From the NCBI GenBank assembly GCA_003611745.1, contig RAYF01000026.1, forward strand, positions 1 through 64,000: a stretch of DNA of 64,000 nt. Reading direction: 5' to 3'. Below the pieces are notes generated by a model. The model did no database searches, was not told where the DNA came from, and was given only the letters and a program-made list of their open reading frames with translations. Shown piece by piece: positions 6,997-15,979 of this stretch. The translations under genes and the position numbers were made by a program. How positions within the stretch are numbered: the stretch's first letter is position 1; the number at the start of each line of letters is the position of its first letter. The DNA is from a bacterium D16-36 (GTDB lineage Bacteria; Bacillota; Clostridia; Lachnospirales; Lachnospiraceae).

Positions 6997-8682
6997 ATGG
7001 CACGAACAAAAAACAGAGGGTATCAGCAGACTTTGACCCCTACCTATACGGCCCGGCTCTGGAAGATGGGCGGCTACATCCGGCTTTCCCGCGAGGACTT
7101 GCAGAAAATCAACCGGGGGCTTGACGATAGCAACAGCGTGAAAAATCAGCGCGACATCCTCAACGATTTTCACAATAACCACATGGACGAGTTTGAAAGC
7201 TACACCGAGTATGTGGACGACGGCCACACGGGAACCGATACGGAGCGCGAAAGTTTCCAGCGGCTTTTAGGAGATGTGATGAGCGGGAAAATCAACTGCG
7301 TTGTGGTGAAAGACCTTTCCCGTTTCGCCCGGAATTATAGCGATGCCGGAAGTCTGATTGATAACCTTTTTGTGCAGATGGGCGTCCGCTTTATCAGCTT
7401 GGCCGAGGGCGTGGACAGCTACCTAAACCCGGATAGCGTGAACAGCATTATCGTTCCGATAACAAACGTGATGAATGACCAGTATTGTTATCAGACCTCA
7501 AAGAAAATCCGGCAGGTTTTCGATTATAAGCGGCGCAACGGCCAGTACATCGGCTCTTTCGCCCCCTACGGCTACATAAAAGACCCCAAAGACAAACACC
7601 AGCTAATCGTTGACCCAGAGGCCGCTGAAATCGTCAAGAAGATTTACGAGCTGTGCCTGCAAGGTATGGCTAAACTTCAAATCGTGATGTATCTGAACGA
7701 CCACGGCATACCCAGCCCCACAGCTTACCGAAAGCTAAAGGGCCTGCCCTACTCCCCGGCTATATCGGACGCTCCCATGTGGGGGAACAAGATTATAACG
7801 GATATTCTCAGAAATCCTATTTACACCGGGGATTTAGTACAAGGCCGCCGCCGGGTGAAAAGCTACAAGGTACACCAGATTGAGGCTGTGCCGGAGGATG
7901 AATGGGTGCGCGTCCCCGATACCCACGAGGCAATCATCACCCACGAAACCTTTGAACGGGTGCAGGAACTTCTGAAACGTGACACCCGGACGACCCCTAA
8001 AAAGCGGGAGCTCCATTTATTCAGCGGCTTTCTGAGGTGCGCTGACTGCGGCAAGGCCGTGACCCGGAGCCAGAGTGGGAAGAATGTTTATTATTCCTGC
8101 TCCACTTACAAGAAACGCTCCCGGACAGCCTGCACCATGCACTCTATCAAGCACAACCGTCTGGAGGCCGCCGTTCTGTTCGCCATCCAGTATCAAGTGA
8201 GCACCGCCGTTTCCTACTCGGAAATAGTAGCCCGTATCAATGCGGCCCCGCTGAAAAAAAGTCAATCCCACCGCCTTAATGACCAGATAGCCGCAAAGGA
8301 AAAGGAATTGACGAAAATCACCCGCTACAAGCAGTCACTGTATCAAGACTGGAAAGACGGGGAAATCTCCCAGCAGGAATACCGGGAAATGAAAGCCGAT
8401 TATGAACGGCAGGCCGCTGGGCTCTCGGATTTGCTGGCCCGGCTGACGGCTGAACGGAAAGAGCTCTCAAACGGCGTTGACCAGCAGCATCCCGCGCTGG
8501 TAGCTTTTGCGAAATATCAGAACATCGAGAAGCTGACCCGCGAAATTCTGATTGAGCTGGTAGACCATATCAAGGTTTACGAAAACGGCAATATCAGTGT
8601 TCACTTTAAGTTTGCGGACGAGTTCCGCCGGATTGCCGAGTATATTGAAATCAACACCACTGACACCGCCGAGGCGGGCTGA
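6997..8682 (+). CDS. Large serine recombinase (integrase/excisionase)
   Basis: A 561-residue site-specific recombinase expected to integrate and excise the element. The N-terminal resolvase domain (about residues 25-175) has GGYIRLSRED with the probable nucleophile S31, DGHTGTDTERESFQRLL and VVVKDLSRFARNY. A recombinase domain (about 190-300) follows. The zinc-ribbon domain (about 335-385) has the cysteines CADCGKAV and YYSC. The end is a DUF4368-like coiled coil and tail (about 420-555). Length is normal and all catalytic positions visible to me are present. The start is ATG behind GGAAGGAGG. As the last clear backbone gene it suggests that the right end of the element lies shortly after 8682; the att site itself is not identified. 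Confidence 0.94.
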   Translation: MARTKNRGYQQTLTPTYTARLWKMGGYIRLSREDLQKINRGLDDSNSVKNQRDILNDFHNNHMDEFESYTEYVDDGHTGTDTERESFQRLLGDVMSGKINCVVVKDLSRFARNYSDAGSLIDNLFVQMGVRFISLAEGVDSYLNPDSVNSIIVPITNVMNDQYCYQTSKKIRQVFDYKRRNGQYIGSFAPYGYIKDPKDKHQLIVDPEAAEIVKKIYELCLQGMAKLQIVMYLNDHGIPSPTAYRKLKGLPYSPAISDAPMWGNKIITDILRNPIYTGDLVQGRRRVKSYKVHQIEAVPEDEWVRVPDTHEAIITHETFERVQELLKRDTRTTPKKRELHLFSGFLRCADCGKAVTRSQSGKNVYYSCSTYKKRSRTACTMHSIKHNRLEAAVLFAIQYQVSTAVSYSEIVARINAAPLKKSQSHRLNDQIAAKEKELTKITRYKQSLYQDWKDGEISQQEYREMKADYERQAAGLSDLLARLTAERKELSNGVDQQHPALVAFAKYQNIEKLTREILIELVDHIKVYENGNISVHFKFADEFRRIAEYIEINTTDTAEAG

Positions 8683-9154
8683 CCCCCGCCAAAGCATAAA
8701 ATCCTTTTGACAGTGTGTTTTCCTAATAAAACGCAATCTTATGCAAGTGTTTTCTCACAATTTAATAATAGAAACATTTCCCGCTATTTCCTTGTTTTTC
8801 CTGGTTAAGGTATGATATTGTTATACTAGCGGAAGCGGTATAGAGAAGTACAAAAAACAAAGATGAGCACCTTTGCACCATGCGGACAAATGTTGTAGGG
8901 CGGGGGCTTATGCCGAAACCAACAGTTGACGCAGATGTGCTGAAAATTTCACCAGAAAAGGCAAGGGAGCATTGTACTGCTCCTTCGGTGGGTAAATCTA
9001 TTTCTATCGCAAAGGAAAAGATAAGGGCGCAGATGAAAAATATCTCTGCCCCTAACGGATTGATAACGCTCTTGTATCCTCGGATATAGGGGCGTTCTTT
9101 AATATGTTCTCAAATGGAATTTAGCAGACGGCAAAGAGCCAGAGGATGACTTTA
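8683..9154. other. Intergenic stretch, likely right end of the mobile element
   Basis: There is no confident gene in these 472 bp. A 60-codon reading frame at 8910-9089 (starting MPKPTVDADVLKISPEKARE) lacks a good ribosome site and may be debris. TTATACTAG at 8821-8829 recurs at the end of the 212-bp element (9358-9366). GC content drops after 8700, in line with leaving the GC-rich backbone. Confidence 0.45.
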
Positions 9155-9366
9155 CTAGTATAACCCAATTTAATTAACCGTACCTTTTGCTGGTCTGCTT
9201 TCCCGATAGCACATGTGTAAAATCCTCAGCGTGTCTGCGCGCTACTTCGGTCGGTGCTGGACATCCCCCGGATGTCCAGCACCCCGCTACGCCTACGTTT
9301 TTACACATGCACTTTCGAAAAAGCATTATCACCAAAAGGCAAGGTAATTAAATTGGATTATACTAG
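9155..9366. mobile_element. MITE-like 212-bp inverted-repeat element
   Basis: Terminal inverted repeats of 24-25 bp (9155-9179 starting CTAGTATAACCCAATTT, and 9343-9366 ending AAATTGGATTATACTAG) match with one substitution and one extra base. Inside, CATGTGTAAAA at 9212-9222 pairs with TTTTACACATG at 9299-9309. At the centre a perfect 14-bp stem (9253-9266 with 9270-9283, GGTGCTGGACATCC) has a 3-nt loop. The whole unit can fold as one long interrupted hairpin. It contains no gene. These are features of a non-autonomous miniature element. The parent transposase is not in the window, and clear target-site duplications were not found. Confidence 0.7.
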
Positions 9367-9408
9367 AGAACTAGACGAGGCGGTGTAGTCTGTCAGAAAA
9401 AATGAGAA

Positions 9409-9597
9409 ATGGAGATTGGAATGACTTTGCAGATGAATTATCAAGAAAAATATGAGCAGGGTATTGAGCAGGGAAATAAGCAGTCTGCTTTAAGAATGAT
9501 TGAAGCTGGAAAATTGTCTCCAGAGGAGATTGCATTGTATTCTGATCTTACTCTGGAACAGGCGCTTGAATTGGAAAAGGAATTGCAACCACTATAA
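9409..9597 (+). pseudogene. C-terminal remnant of Rpn-type nuclease gene
   Basis: Sixty-two codons (QMNYQEKYEQGIEQGNKQSALRMIEAGKLSPEEIALYSDLTLEQALELEKEL) match the typical tail of Rpn-family PD-(D/E)XK proteins: a charged linker followed by a short helical region. Compare the intact gene at 46686, whose tail reads SGYSLEQIAEVIEKS. The catalytic N-terminal domain is absent and an in-frame stop precedes the ATG. The break lies 40 bp right of the MITE-like element. The remnant may reflect disruption by that element or by the larger mobile element; the missing part is not in the window. Confidence 0.6.
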
Positions 9598-10278
9598 ATT
9601 GTAAAAATCCCAAGGACGCTATTACTGTGGTGGTTAAATGTAGACAGATTTTATGCAGAATAAATAGCTGAGGTATTATCAGCGTGCATATCATCATCTC
9701 TGGAGTTATCATTTTGGTGGAGGGCAGAAAAACGCATAAAATCAGCAGAAAAGCGTAACTTTACTTTTTATCAATCCACCCGCATAACACTTTTTTACAC
9801 CTTTGAACATAAAACCATTTTCCTATACAATCAAACCATGAAAGTCTATGTTCCAGACTCAGAAAATTTTTCCCTTTCTGTAATGTACTTCATCAACCAA
9901 TGCCCGTACGTTATTCGCGTTATATACGCCCATCTGTTTGGCAACACTCTCAAATGCTTTCCGGGCTTTATAAATTGCTTGTGCAGAAACGTTATTGATG
10001 GCGACCTCGCCTGTGGCGTGGCAGTCGGTCTGTTCTTCCTGCTTCGTGGCAGGTTCGGGACGGAAACATTGAGCTGCGCCTGATGCTGTTTAGCTTTTGA
10101 AGCCAGCACAGCCAGTCATTTGATTTTTATAATAATTTTGGTTATAATAGGATTGTTTGCGAAAGCGGAGGACGATAATAAATCGGAAGCGTGAAAAAAA
10201 CAAATAGGCATGGTATATTCCTGATGGAATTCATGCATATGGTAAATGAAAAGATTGTTCGCAGAAATGAGGGCTATT
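9598..10278. other. Intergenic stretch with a decayed minus-strand gene
   Basis: This 680-bp stretch has no intact gene. On the minus strand, about 70 codons ending at TGA 9859-9861 read as protein-like (ATGEVAINNVSAQAIYKARK, then a GVYNANNVRALVDEV segment) but lack a start and are preceded by a stop. The remainder is AT-rich. A TATAAT-like box at about 10143-10148 could serve the MATE gene. Confidence 0.45.
9859..10080 (-). pseudogene. Unrecognised gene remnant, C-terminal part
   Basis: The minus-strand frame ending at 9859 has good helical protein character over about 70 codons (TKQEEQTDCHATGEVAINN, then IYKARKAFESVAKQMGVYNA and RALVDEVHYRKGKIF). It has no start codon, and an in-frame TAA lies just upstream. 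I do not recognise the family with certainty; the composition suggests a mobile-element protein. Overlapping open frames on both strands in this stretch look like noise. Confidence 0.35.
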
Positions 10279-11661
10279 ATGGCGAAAAGTATGACGGAGG
10301 GCAATCCTCTTAAATTAATTTTACAATTTGCACTGCCGCTTCTGGCAGGGAATATTTTTCAGCAGACATATAATATAGTAGATGCAGCTATTGTGGGAAG
10401 ATATCTGGGGACAAAGGCGCTGGCGGCTATCGGGGCGTCTGCAAGTGTCCAGTTTCTGGTTATGGGGTTTTGTATTGGCATCTGCTGCGGTTTCGGCATT
10501 CCGATTGCACAGAGGTTTGGGGCGAAGGACTATGGCAATATGCGCTCCTGTATTTTTCATGCAGGTTTTTTAGTTGTAATTGCGGCGGTTGTTTTGACGG
10601 TAACCTGCTCGCTTCTTTGCCCGCAGATTCTCCACCTGCTTTCTACCCCGGATGATATTTATGGAGATGCCTATTATTATCTGCTGGTGCTTTTTCTGGG
10701 GATTCCATTCAGCCTGCTGTATAATTTATTGTCAGGTATCTTGCGGGCGGTGGGGGACAGTAAAACACCGTTTATGTTTTTAGTCTTTTCTACTATTTTA
10801 AATATTGTTTTGGACTTATTCTGTATCATTGTTCTGAAATGGGGCTGCGCGGGGGCTGCCATCGCAACGATTACTGCGCAGTCAGTCAGTGGCATATTAT
10901 GTTTATTTTACATATGGAGGCATTTTCCGATTTTGAAATTATCCGGCGGGGACTGTAGGATAAAGGGGAGCATGGTGCAGCTTCTGCTGGTAATGGGAGT
11001 TCCCATGGGGCTACAATATTCGATTACAGCAATAGGCAGTATGGTAATGCAGTCGGCAAATAATGGCTTGGGAAGTGTGTACGTATCAGGGCTTACAGCT
11101 GGTATGAGGATTAAACAGTTTGCAATGTGCCCTTTTGATGCAATTGCAACAGCCGTCTCTACTTTTTGCAGCCAGAATCTGGGGGCGGCAAAATTTGACC
11201 GTATAAAACGGGGCCTGAGGGAAGGGATTGCTGCAGGGATTTTATATGGAATACTGGCGGGCGTGGTATTGATTTTTAGTGGCGGAATTCTGTCGCGGCT
11301 GTTTATAAGCGGAAAAGAGACAGAAGTTTTGGCTGCCTCTGCCAAATATCTGCGCTGCCTTGGATTTTTTTATTGGTCGCTTGGAATTTTAAATGTCTGT
11401 AGGATGAGCGTGCAGGGACTGGGATATTCCGGTAGGGCGATTTTTTCGGGAATGGTGGAAATGGTGGCACGGATTGTGGTCAGCAAGGCATTTGTACCGA
11501 TTTTTGGTTTTACGGCAATCTGTTTTGCAGACCAGTCAGCATGGGTCAGTGCGGTGATTTACATTATACCGGTATGTATTTTTTGTGTAAGGAAGCTTTC
11601 AAAGCAGTCAGAAAAATCAAAGGCTGAAAGTATGGCGGTTACCAGCGGGGAAAAAGATTAA
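10279..11661 (+). CDS. MATE-family multidrug/metabolite exporter
   Basis: A 460-residue protein with about 12 transmembrane helices in the two-bundle MATE layout. The conserved opening reads MTEGNPLKLILQFALPLLAGNIFQQTYNIVDAAIVGRYLG, and GILRAVGDSKTPF lies at the end of helix 4. It would export cationic drugs or metabolites using a Na+ or H+ gradient; the substrate is unknown. I prefer the ATG at 10279 (MAKSMTEGNP) behind GAGGG over the upstream ATG at 10246. The diguanylate cyclase gene begins 13 bp after the stop, so the two are probably co-transcribed. A second MATE gene begins at 63473. Confidence 0.92.
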   Translation: MAKSMTEGNPLKLILQFALPLLAGNIFQQTYNIVDAAIVGRYLGTKALAAIGASASVQFLVMGFCIGICCGFGIPIAQRFGAKDYGNMRSCIFHAGFLVVIAAVVLTVTCSLLCPQILHLLSTPDDIYGDAYYYLLVLFLGIPFSLLYNLLSGILRAVGDSKTPFMFLVFSTILNIVLDLFCIIVLKWGCAGAAIATITAQSVSGILCLFYIWRHFPILKLSGGDCRIKGSMVQLLLVMGVPMGLQYSITAIGSMVMQSANNGLGSVYVSGLTAGMRIKQFAMCPFDAIATAVSTFCSQNLGAAKFDRIKRGLREGIAAGILYGILAGVVLIFSGGILSRLFISGKETEVLAASAKYLRCLGFFYWSLGILNVCRMSVQGLGYSGRAIFSGMVEMVARIVVSKAFVPIFGFTAICFADQSAWVSAVIYIIPVCIFCVRKLSKQSEKSKAESMAVTSGEKD

Positions 11662-11674
11662 CGGGAGTTGTTAG

Positions 11675-13312
11675 ATGAAAAGAATTGTATATGTTTTATA
11701 TGTTGCGGGGATATTTGGCTTGTTTTTGTTTTATATTTATATCTGTTTTGCGATACATAATGAAGTCTTTCAGGAGAGGGAAGATTTAGGCTATGAAATG
11801 ATTACAGAATATGAAAAACATCAGGTAGGGGAGGAAAGGCTTCCTGAGGGAGTAAAGGAAATATACCAGTTTAAGTTAAAGGAGCTTCCGGATAGGGAGC
11901 AGTGCCTGATGTTCTATTCCCTTCATCAGGAAGTGGATGTTTATGTGGGGGAGAGGCTGGTTTACTCCCTGCATGCAGGCAAGGCGAATTTCTTTGGCAA
12001 AACTCCGGGACGCTGTTTTAATGCGATTCCTTTTTTAAAGGAGGACAGCGGCAGTCAGATACGGATAGAGCTGACTCCGGTATATAGCAGTTCGGTGGGG
12101 GTGGTTCCGGAGTTTTATTTTGGCTCAGAGCTTAAAATCTGGATGGGGATTCTGCTTAGGAATTCTGTGCCGTTTCTTCTGAGCATGATAGCAGTTCTAG
12201 CAGGGCTGGCATTTCTTTTGTTTACAGTCTACAATTATAAGAATACAGAGGTGGACAAGAGCCTGATGATGATGGGCATGTTTTCAATACATATAGGTAT
12301 GTGGAAAATTACAGATATGGAGGCATTTTCGCTGGTGGTTTCAGATCACGGTGCTGTAGATTACCTTCCGTTTTTGAGTCTCCTGCTCGTTATTATTCCG
12401 TATGTTCTGTTTGTAAAAGAGCTTTTTTCTAAAAAAGAACATGTTGTCTGGTATGTGCTGTGCTTCGGATGTTTTGCAGTCACACTCCTGTCAATCGGCC
12501 TGCAGGCTGCAGGAATTGCGGATCTGCGGCAGACGCTGTGGATGACTCATCTTGATATGGCTGCAATGGTTATAGTTGTTTTGGGAATGCTTTTTATAGA
12601 ATGGCGCATTGCCGGGTGGAACAGCCGGTTAAAGCTTATGGCTGCATGTCTTGGCCTTTGCCTTGTCGGGCTGGTTTCCGATCTGGTACTGTATTATGTT
12701 TCCAAAGGGAGTGCCATGATGTTTTTCGGCATGTTTGGATTTTTGACTTATATTATTATTTTGGGGGTTATGTCTATCCGCCGGACGAAAAAGCTGATGA
12801 AGATTGGGATGAAGGCAAAGCGTTATGAGAGGATGGCATATCACGACCAGCTGACAGGGCTGTTTAACCGGACAGCCTATGCGGACCATACCGGAGCAAA
12901 GAGTTTTTCACCGGAAAACTGCATTGCAGTTATGTTTGACCTAAACGACCTCAAAAAATGTAATGATACGCAGGGGCATGAGCAGGGAGACCGTTATATT
13001 ATGTGCGGTACGCAGATTATTAAGGAATCCTTTGGGGATATCGGGAAATGTTACCGCATGGGCGGGGACGAATTCTGTGTACTGCTGGAAAATGTTTCTC
13101 TGGAGGAGTGCGGGCAGCGTGTTAAAAGACTAAAGGAGCTTGTGGAAGAGCACAACAAAGCATATCCGGATGAGTTTCCGGTACAAATTGCCTGTGGTTA
13201 TGAAATCTATGATGAAAAGACTGATTTTGACTTTGGCGATACCCTGCGCCGCGCGGACAAGATGATGTATCATGAGAAGTTTATTATGAAGTCCGGCAGG
13301 GCATCGGCCTGA
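11675..13312 (+). CDS. Membrane diguanylate cyclase (GGDEF)
   Basis: A 545-residue sensor predicted to make c-di-GMP from two GTP. A signal-anchor helix (residues 5-25) is followed by an extracytoplasmic region (about 26-165) with a beta-sandwich look (YQFKLKELPDREQCLMFYSLHQEVDVYVGE), then seven hydrophobic helices (about 168-375), as in 7TM-DISM receptors. The C-terminal GGDEF domain (about 385-540) has YHDQLTGLFNRTAY, the intact GGDEF motif at 463-467 and DFGDTLRRADKMMY. The inhibitory RxxD site expected nine residues before the motif is absent (GDIG there), so product inhibition is probably lacking. It lies in a likely operon with the MATE exporter, 13 bp upstream. The ligand of the outer domain is unknown. 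Confidence 0.9.
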   Translation: MKRIVYVLYVAGIFGLFLFYIYICFAIHNEVFQEREDLGYEMITEYEKHQVGEERLPEGVKEIYQFKLKELPDREQCLMFYSLHQEVDVYVGERLVYSLHAGKANFFGKTPGRCFNAIPFLKEDSGSQIRIELTPVYSSSVGVVPEFYFGSELKIWMGILLRNSVPFLLSMIAVLAGLAFLLFTVYNYKNTEVDKSLMMMGMFSIHIGMWKITDMEAFSLVVSDHGAVDYLPFLSLLLVIIPYVLFVKELFSKKEHVVWYVLCFGCFAVTLLSIGLQAAGIADLRQTLWMTHLDMAAMVIVVLGMLFIEWRIAGWNSRLKLMAACLGLCLVGLVSDLVLYYVSKGSAMMFFGMFGFLTYIIILGVMSIRRTKKLMKIGMKAKRYERMAYHDQLTGLFNRTAYADHTGAKSFSPENCIAVMFDLNDLKKCNDTQGHEQGDRYIMCGTQIIKESFGDIGKCYRMGGDEFCVLLENVSLEECGQRVKRLKELVEEHNKAYPDEFPVQIACGYEIYDEKTDFDFGDTLRRADKMMYHEKFIMKSGRASA

Positions 13313-13335
13313 GAGGGCATTAAAAAGGTGTTTTT

Positions 13336-13806
13336 TCATCTGTCGTGGCTGCGACGGAGCCTGCGCCATAGCATTCCGAGGGGGCGGCTGATAAATGGGC
13401 GTACAGGGCGCAGGAAAAGCCAGATCCTGCTGCAGATTTTGTATACGGGATGCGTTACACGGAAGGTATGTCCGTTTCGGCAGATGCAGGTTACGATGGC
13501 TAGAAGCTGCGACGCCTGTAAGGGGCCTTCTACCTCTGTCTGGTTGTCTCCGGTAAAATAATAGCCATCTTGTTTTATGCGGCAGAGGCGGTGCAGCACC
13601 AAAAGCCCGCTCTCTCTTTGATATAGGAGAATGTCTCCGGTTTTTATGGGGGTATCCCCGATGGCCCGCAGTACGACGGAATCGGATGGTGGGTTGATTA
13701 GAGGGAACATGCTGGTGCCGGAAGGATGGATTTCGACTTCCTTTCCCTCTTTTAATAGTGGGAGTAGTTTCTCGCACAGCTGAATTGACTTTTCTTCCTG
13801 TGTCAT
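13336..13806 (-). CDS. S26-like signal-peptidase-type serine peptidase
   Basis: A 156-residue protein with the signal-peptidase fold motifs: SGTSMFPLI holding the probable nucleophilic Ser, KTGDILLYQRESGLLVLHRL with a His in the place of the Ser/His (SipW/ER-type) dyad, and YYFTGDNQ. Unlike normal leader peptidases it has no clear N-terminal membrane anchor, and its C-terminal end is very basic (RRLRRSHDR). The start is ATG 13806 behind GAGG; the longer upstream frame has no ribosome site. It is transcribed convergently with the diguanylate cyclase. It could process a specific secreted peptide, but no substrate gene is seen beside it. Confidence 0.75.
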   Translation of the reverse strand: MTQEEKSIQLCEKLLPLLKEGKEVEIHPSGTSMFPLINPPSDSVVLRAIGDTPIKTGDILLYQRESGLLVLHRLCRIKQDGYYFTGDNQTEVEGPLQASQLLAIVTCICRNGHTFRVTHPVYKICSRIWLFLRPVRPFISRPLGMLWRRLRRSHDR

Positions 13807-13983
13807 GGATTTTACCTCATTTCTTATGTAAGGAATTGGGTGCAAGGTTAATAGGGTATGTTTACAGTATAGGGCAGTTTTCATTAAAAAACAATGCTGC
13901 ATTGAGAAACGTATTTAGATTTTTCACATTTGCATAATTTAGGAATATGGTGGATTATAGCAGTTGAGGAGAAAGGCGGTAAT

Positions 13984-14541
13984 ATGGGGATTTTTGAATT
14001 GTTTGTACTGGCAGTGGGACTATCCATGGATGCTTTTGCAGTTTCAATCTGCAAGGGGCTGTCTCTGGGGGAAATAAACAAAAAGCATATGTGCATTGCT
14101 GGTGCCTGGTTTGGAGGGTTTCAGGCATTGATGCCATTTATCGGCTATCTTCTGGGGAGTATTTTTGCAGATAAGATTACAAAGTATGATCACTGGATTG
14201 CTTTTGTTTTGCTAGGGTTTATCGGCGGCAACATGGTGAGGGAGTCTCTGGGAGGGGAAGAAAATGTGGATGGCTCTATGGACATAAAGTCTATGTTCCT
14301 GCTTGCCATTGCTACCAGTATTGATGCGCTTGCTGTCGGGGTGACATTTGCTTTTCTTGAAGTTTCCATCGTTCCAGCGATTTCTTTTATTGGTGCTGTA
14401 ACATTTCTGTTTTCGGCGGCAGGAATTAAGATTGGCAGTGTTTTTGGGATAAAATACCATGCAAAAGCAGAACTTTGCGGAGGGATCGTGCTGGTGCTTA
14501 TTGGCCTGAAAATACTGCTTGAGGGGCTTGGAATCTTGTAG
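13984..14541 (+). CDS. mntP: Manganese efflux pump MntP
   Basis: A 185-residue protein with six hydrophobic helices and the duplicated family signature: GLSMDAFAVSICKGLSL in the first half and ATSIDALAVGVTFAFL in the second, each with the Asp needed for Mn2+ binding. It exports Mn2+ to prevent toxicity. The start is ATG 13984 behind GAAAGGCGG. In many bacteria mntP lies behind a yybP-ykoY manganese riboswitch; I see no convincing one in the 180 bp upstream. Its stop is 15 bp from the convergent stop of the AraC-type gene. Confidence 0.93.
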   Translation: MGIFELFVLAVGLSMDAFAVSICKGLSLGEINKKHMCIAGAWFGGFQALMPFIGYLLGSIFADKITKYDHWIAFVLLGFIGGNMVRESLGGEENVDGSMDIKSMFLLAIATSIDALAVGVTFAFLEVSIVPAISFIGAVTFLFSAAGIKIGSVFGIKYHAKAELCGGIVLVLIGLKILLEGLGIL

Positions 14542-14556
14542 GGGGTACTGCCGTTA

Positions 14557-15414
14557 TTATTGATGGAACAGCATCCGTTCTGCATACGCTTCTCTGTACT
14601 TGGACGGGCTCTGCCCTGTTATTTTCTTGAATGCGCTTGAAAAATTATGGTTGTCTGTAAATCCTAAGTCATAGCCAATCTGGGCGATTGGCTGGTTTGA
14701 GTCGGTCAGGAGTGCTTTGGCAAGTTCCATTTTGCGGTTAAGGATATAGGTTTTCAGCGGAGTTCCGGAAACTTTCTTAAAAAATGTTGTTAGATATTTT
14801 TCATTGTATTCAAAATAGGCAGCAATTTCACTTACTTTGATATTTTCATGGATTCTCCATGAGATATAGTCTACAATATCAGTATAGAGCTGCATCTGCT
14901 CCCCTTTTACTGCAGTGCCGCCGGCGGATAGGTAGAGCTGGCTGTACAGTTCACATAAAATTGTAGTAAGGGAGTAGTTGTTTAGGTTGCGGTTATGGTA
15001 TTTGCGGTCGCAGTCCTGTAACTGTTTTAGGAGGACAATCAGGCGGTCAATCCGGGGGATTTCTGCAAGGGCAGGGAGGAAAATCGCGCAGTCGGTATGT
15101 TCTAAGGTCTCCTTATCATGTATTTTTGGGTTGTTCTGCCAGTTATTGTATGCGAAATGTGTCCAGTAAAATGTGCATTTAGAGGGCTTATGGCCGTACT
15201 GTCTGCAGGGTGGGTGCATTAGGATATATTCGCCCTCTTTTACGGTATACTTTTTGTCATCTGCTGCTATGTGCAGTTCACCCTGCGTCATGACAATTAA
15301 TTCAAAGTCTGAGAGGCTTCTTGTTATATGTGTCCATTTATCATTTGGGGCAATAAATTTTCCGCTCCAGTTAAAATGAAATGGCTTTTCTGTTTTAAAT
15401 TCAAATAATTGCAC
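14557..15414 (-). CDS. AraC-family transcriptional regulator
   Basis: A 285-residue regulator with an N-terminal cupin-like sensing domain (about residues 25-110, TQGELHIAADDKKYTVKEGEYILMHP) and a C-terminal AraC DNA-binding domain with two helix-turn-helix units (about 180-285, ENIKVSEIAAYFEYNEKYLTTFFKK, then IAQIGYDLGFTDNHNFSSAFKK). The best start is GTG 15414 behind a strong AGGGGG with 7-nt spacing. It is the only sugar-type regulator in the window and is divergent from the arabinan locus (770 bp apart). It is therefore the best candidate activator of the GH127/GH43 genes, with arabinose or an arabino-oligosaccharide as inferred effector. Confidence 0.9.
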   Translation of the reverse strand: MQLFEFKTEKPFHFNWSGKFIAPNDKWTHITRSLSDFELIVMTQGELHIAADDKKYTVKEGEYILMHPPCRQYGHKPSKCTFYWTHFAYNNWQNNPKIHDKETLEHTDCAIFLPALAEIPRIDRLIVLLKQLQDCDRKYHNRNLNNYSLTTILCELYSQLYLSAGGTAVKGEQMQLYTDIVDYISWRIHENIKVSEIAAYFEYNEKYLTTFFKKVSGTPLKTYILNRKMELAKALLTDSNQPIAQIGYDLGFTDNHNFSSAFKKITGQSPSKYREAYAERMLFHQ

Positions 15415-15540
15415 TAAAATTCCCCCTATTCCCATTGGTATGCTATCGTTTTTGTATGGAAATTTTAACATATCCAGTCCAATCATACAACAAGGTTTTG
15501 TGGGGGGATTTATAATGTTGTTATAGGTTGGCGAAACGGA

Positions 15541-15770
15541 CGTGCTGGGATTTCTCCACACGCTCTTTGCGTGGAACGCTTTCGCTCATGCTCAGACGCA
15601 GTGGTACATAGGTTTGCTTGGGCGCGTCAGCGCTTTCAGCGCCCTCAGATGCCAGAAAGGCTGCCTGCAAGCGAGCTTGCGTCATCCTTTCCATCATCCT
15701 GAGGGGTACTTCGTACCTCTGCCGCTGCCCAGAAGACGCAAACCAAGTACCAGCGTCTTCGAATGCCCCT
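15541..15770. repeat. Cluster of short hairpins
   Basis: At least four stems lie in 230 bp: GGGCGC/GCGCCC (about 15620-15644), GCAAGC/GCTTGC (15667-15680), GAGGGGTAC/GTACCTC (about 15701-15719) and GAAGACGC/GCGTCTTC (15732-15760). A weaker one is CACGC/GCGTG near 15560. Composition differs from both flanks. It could be a degenerate repetitive element or a structured RNA. Confidence 0.5.
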
Positions 15771-15979
15771 GCAAAGATGTGTGTTCGAAATCTTTAGCAC
15801 TGGCTGTGGCGAGTGGAAGGATAAACAATTAAGGAACTGTAGGCTGTGGAAAGTTGCAGGTGCAGGCTTTAAATGAAAAATAAACTAAGTTTACATATAA
15901 AGGGCTTTAATTTCTTCAAACTCTTCCACCGCAAAAGTTTCCCAAAAACTCCCGTCCTACATGGGGTTCAACAACAAAT

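Noticed and set aside
8880-9089. 69-codon frame after the recombinase
   Set aside because: There is no clear ribosome site or family pattern. It is mentioned only as possible debris.
9838-10109. Overlapping 81- and 87-codon frames on both strands
   Set aside because: Neither is protein-like. A third frame on the minus strand carries the convincing remnant, so these are taken as noise.
13807-13983. yybP-ykoY manganese riboswitch before mntP
   Set aside because: The upstream region is too short and lacks the conserved GGGGAGTA-type core.
15542-15832. 96-codon frame in the hairpin cluster
   Set aside because: It runs through the inverted repeats, has no good ribosome site and has an unstructured composition.
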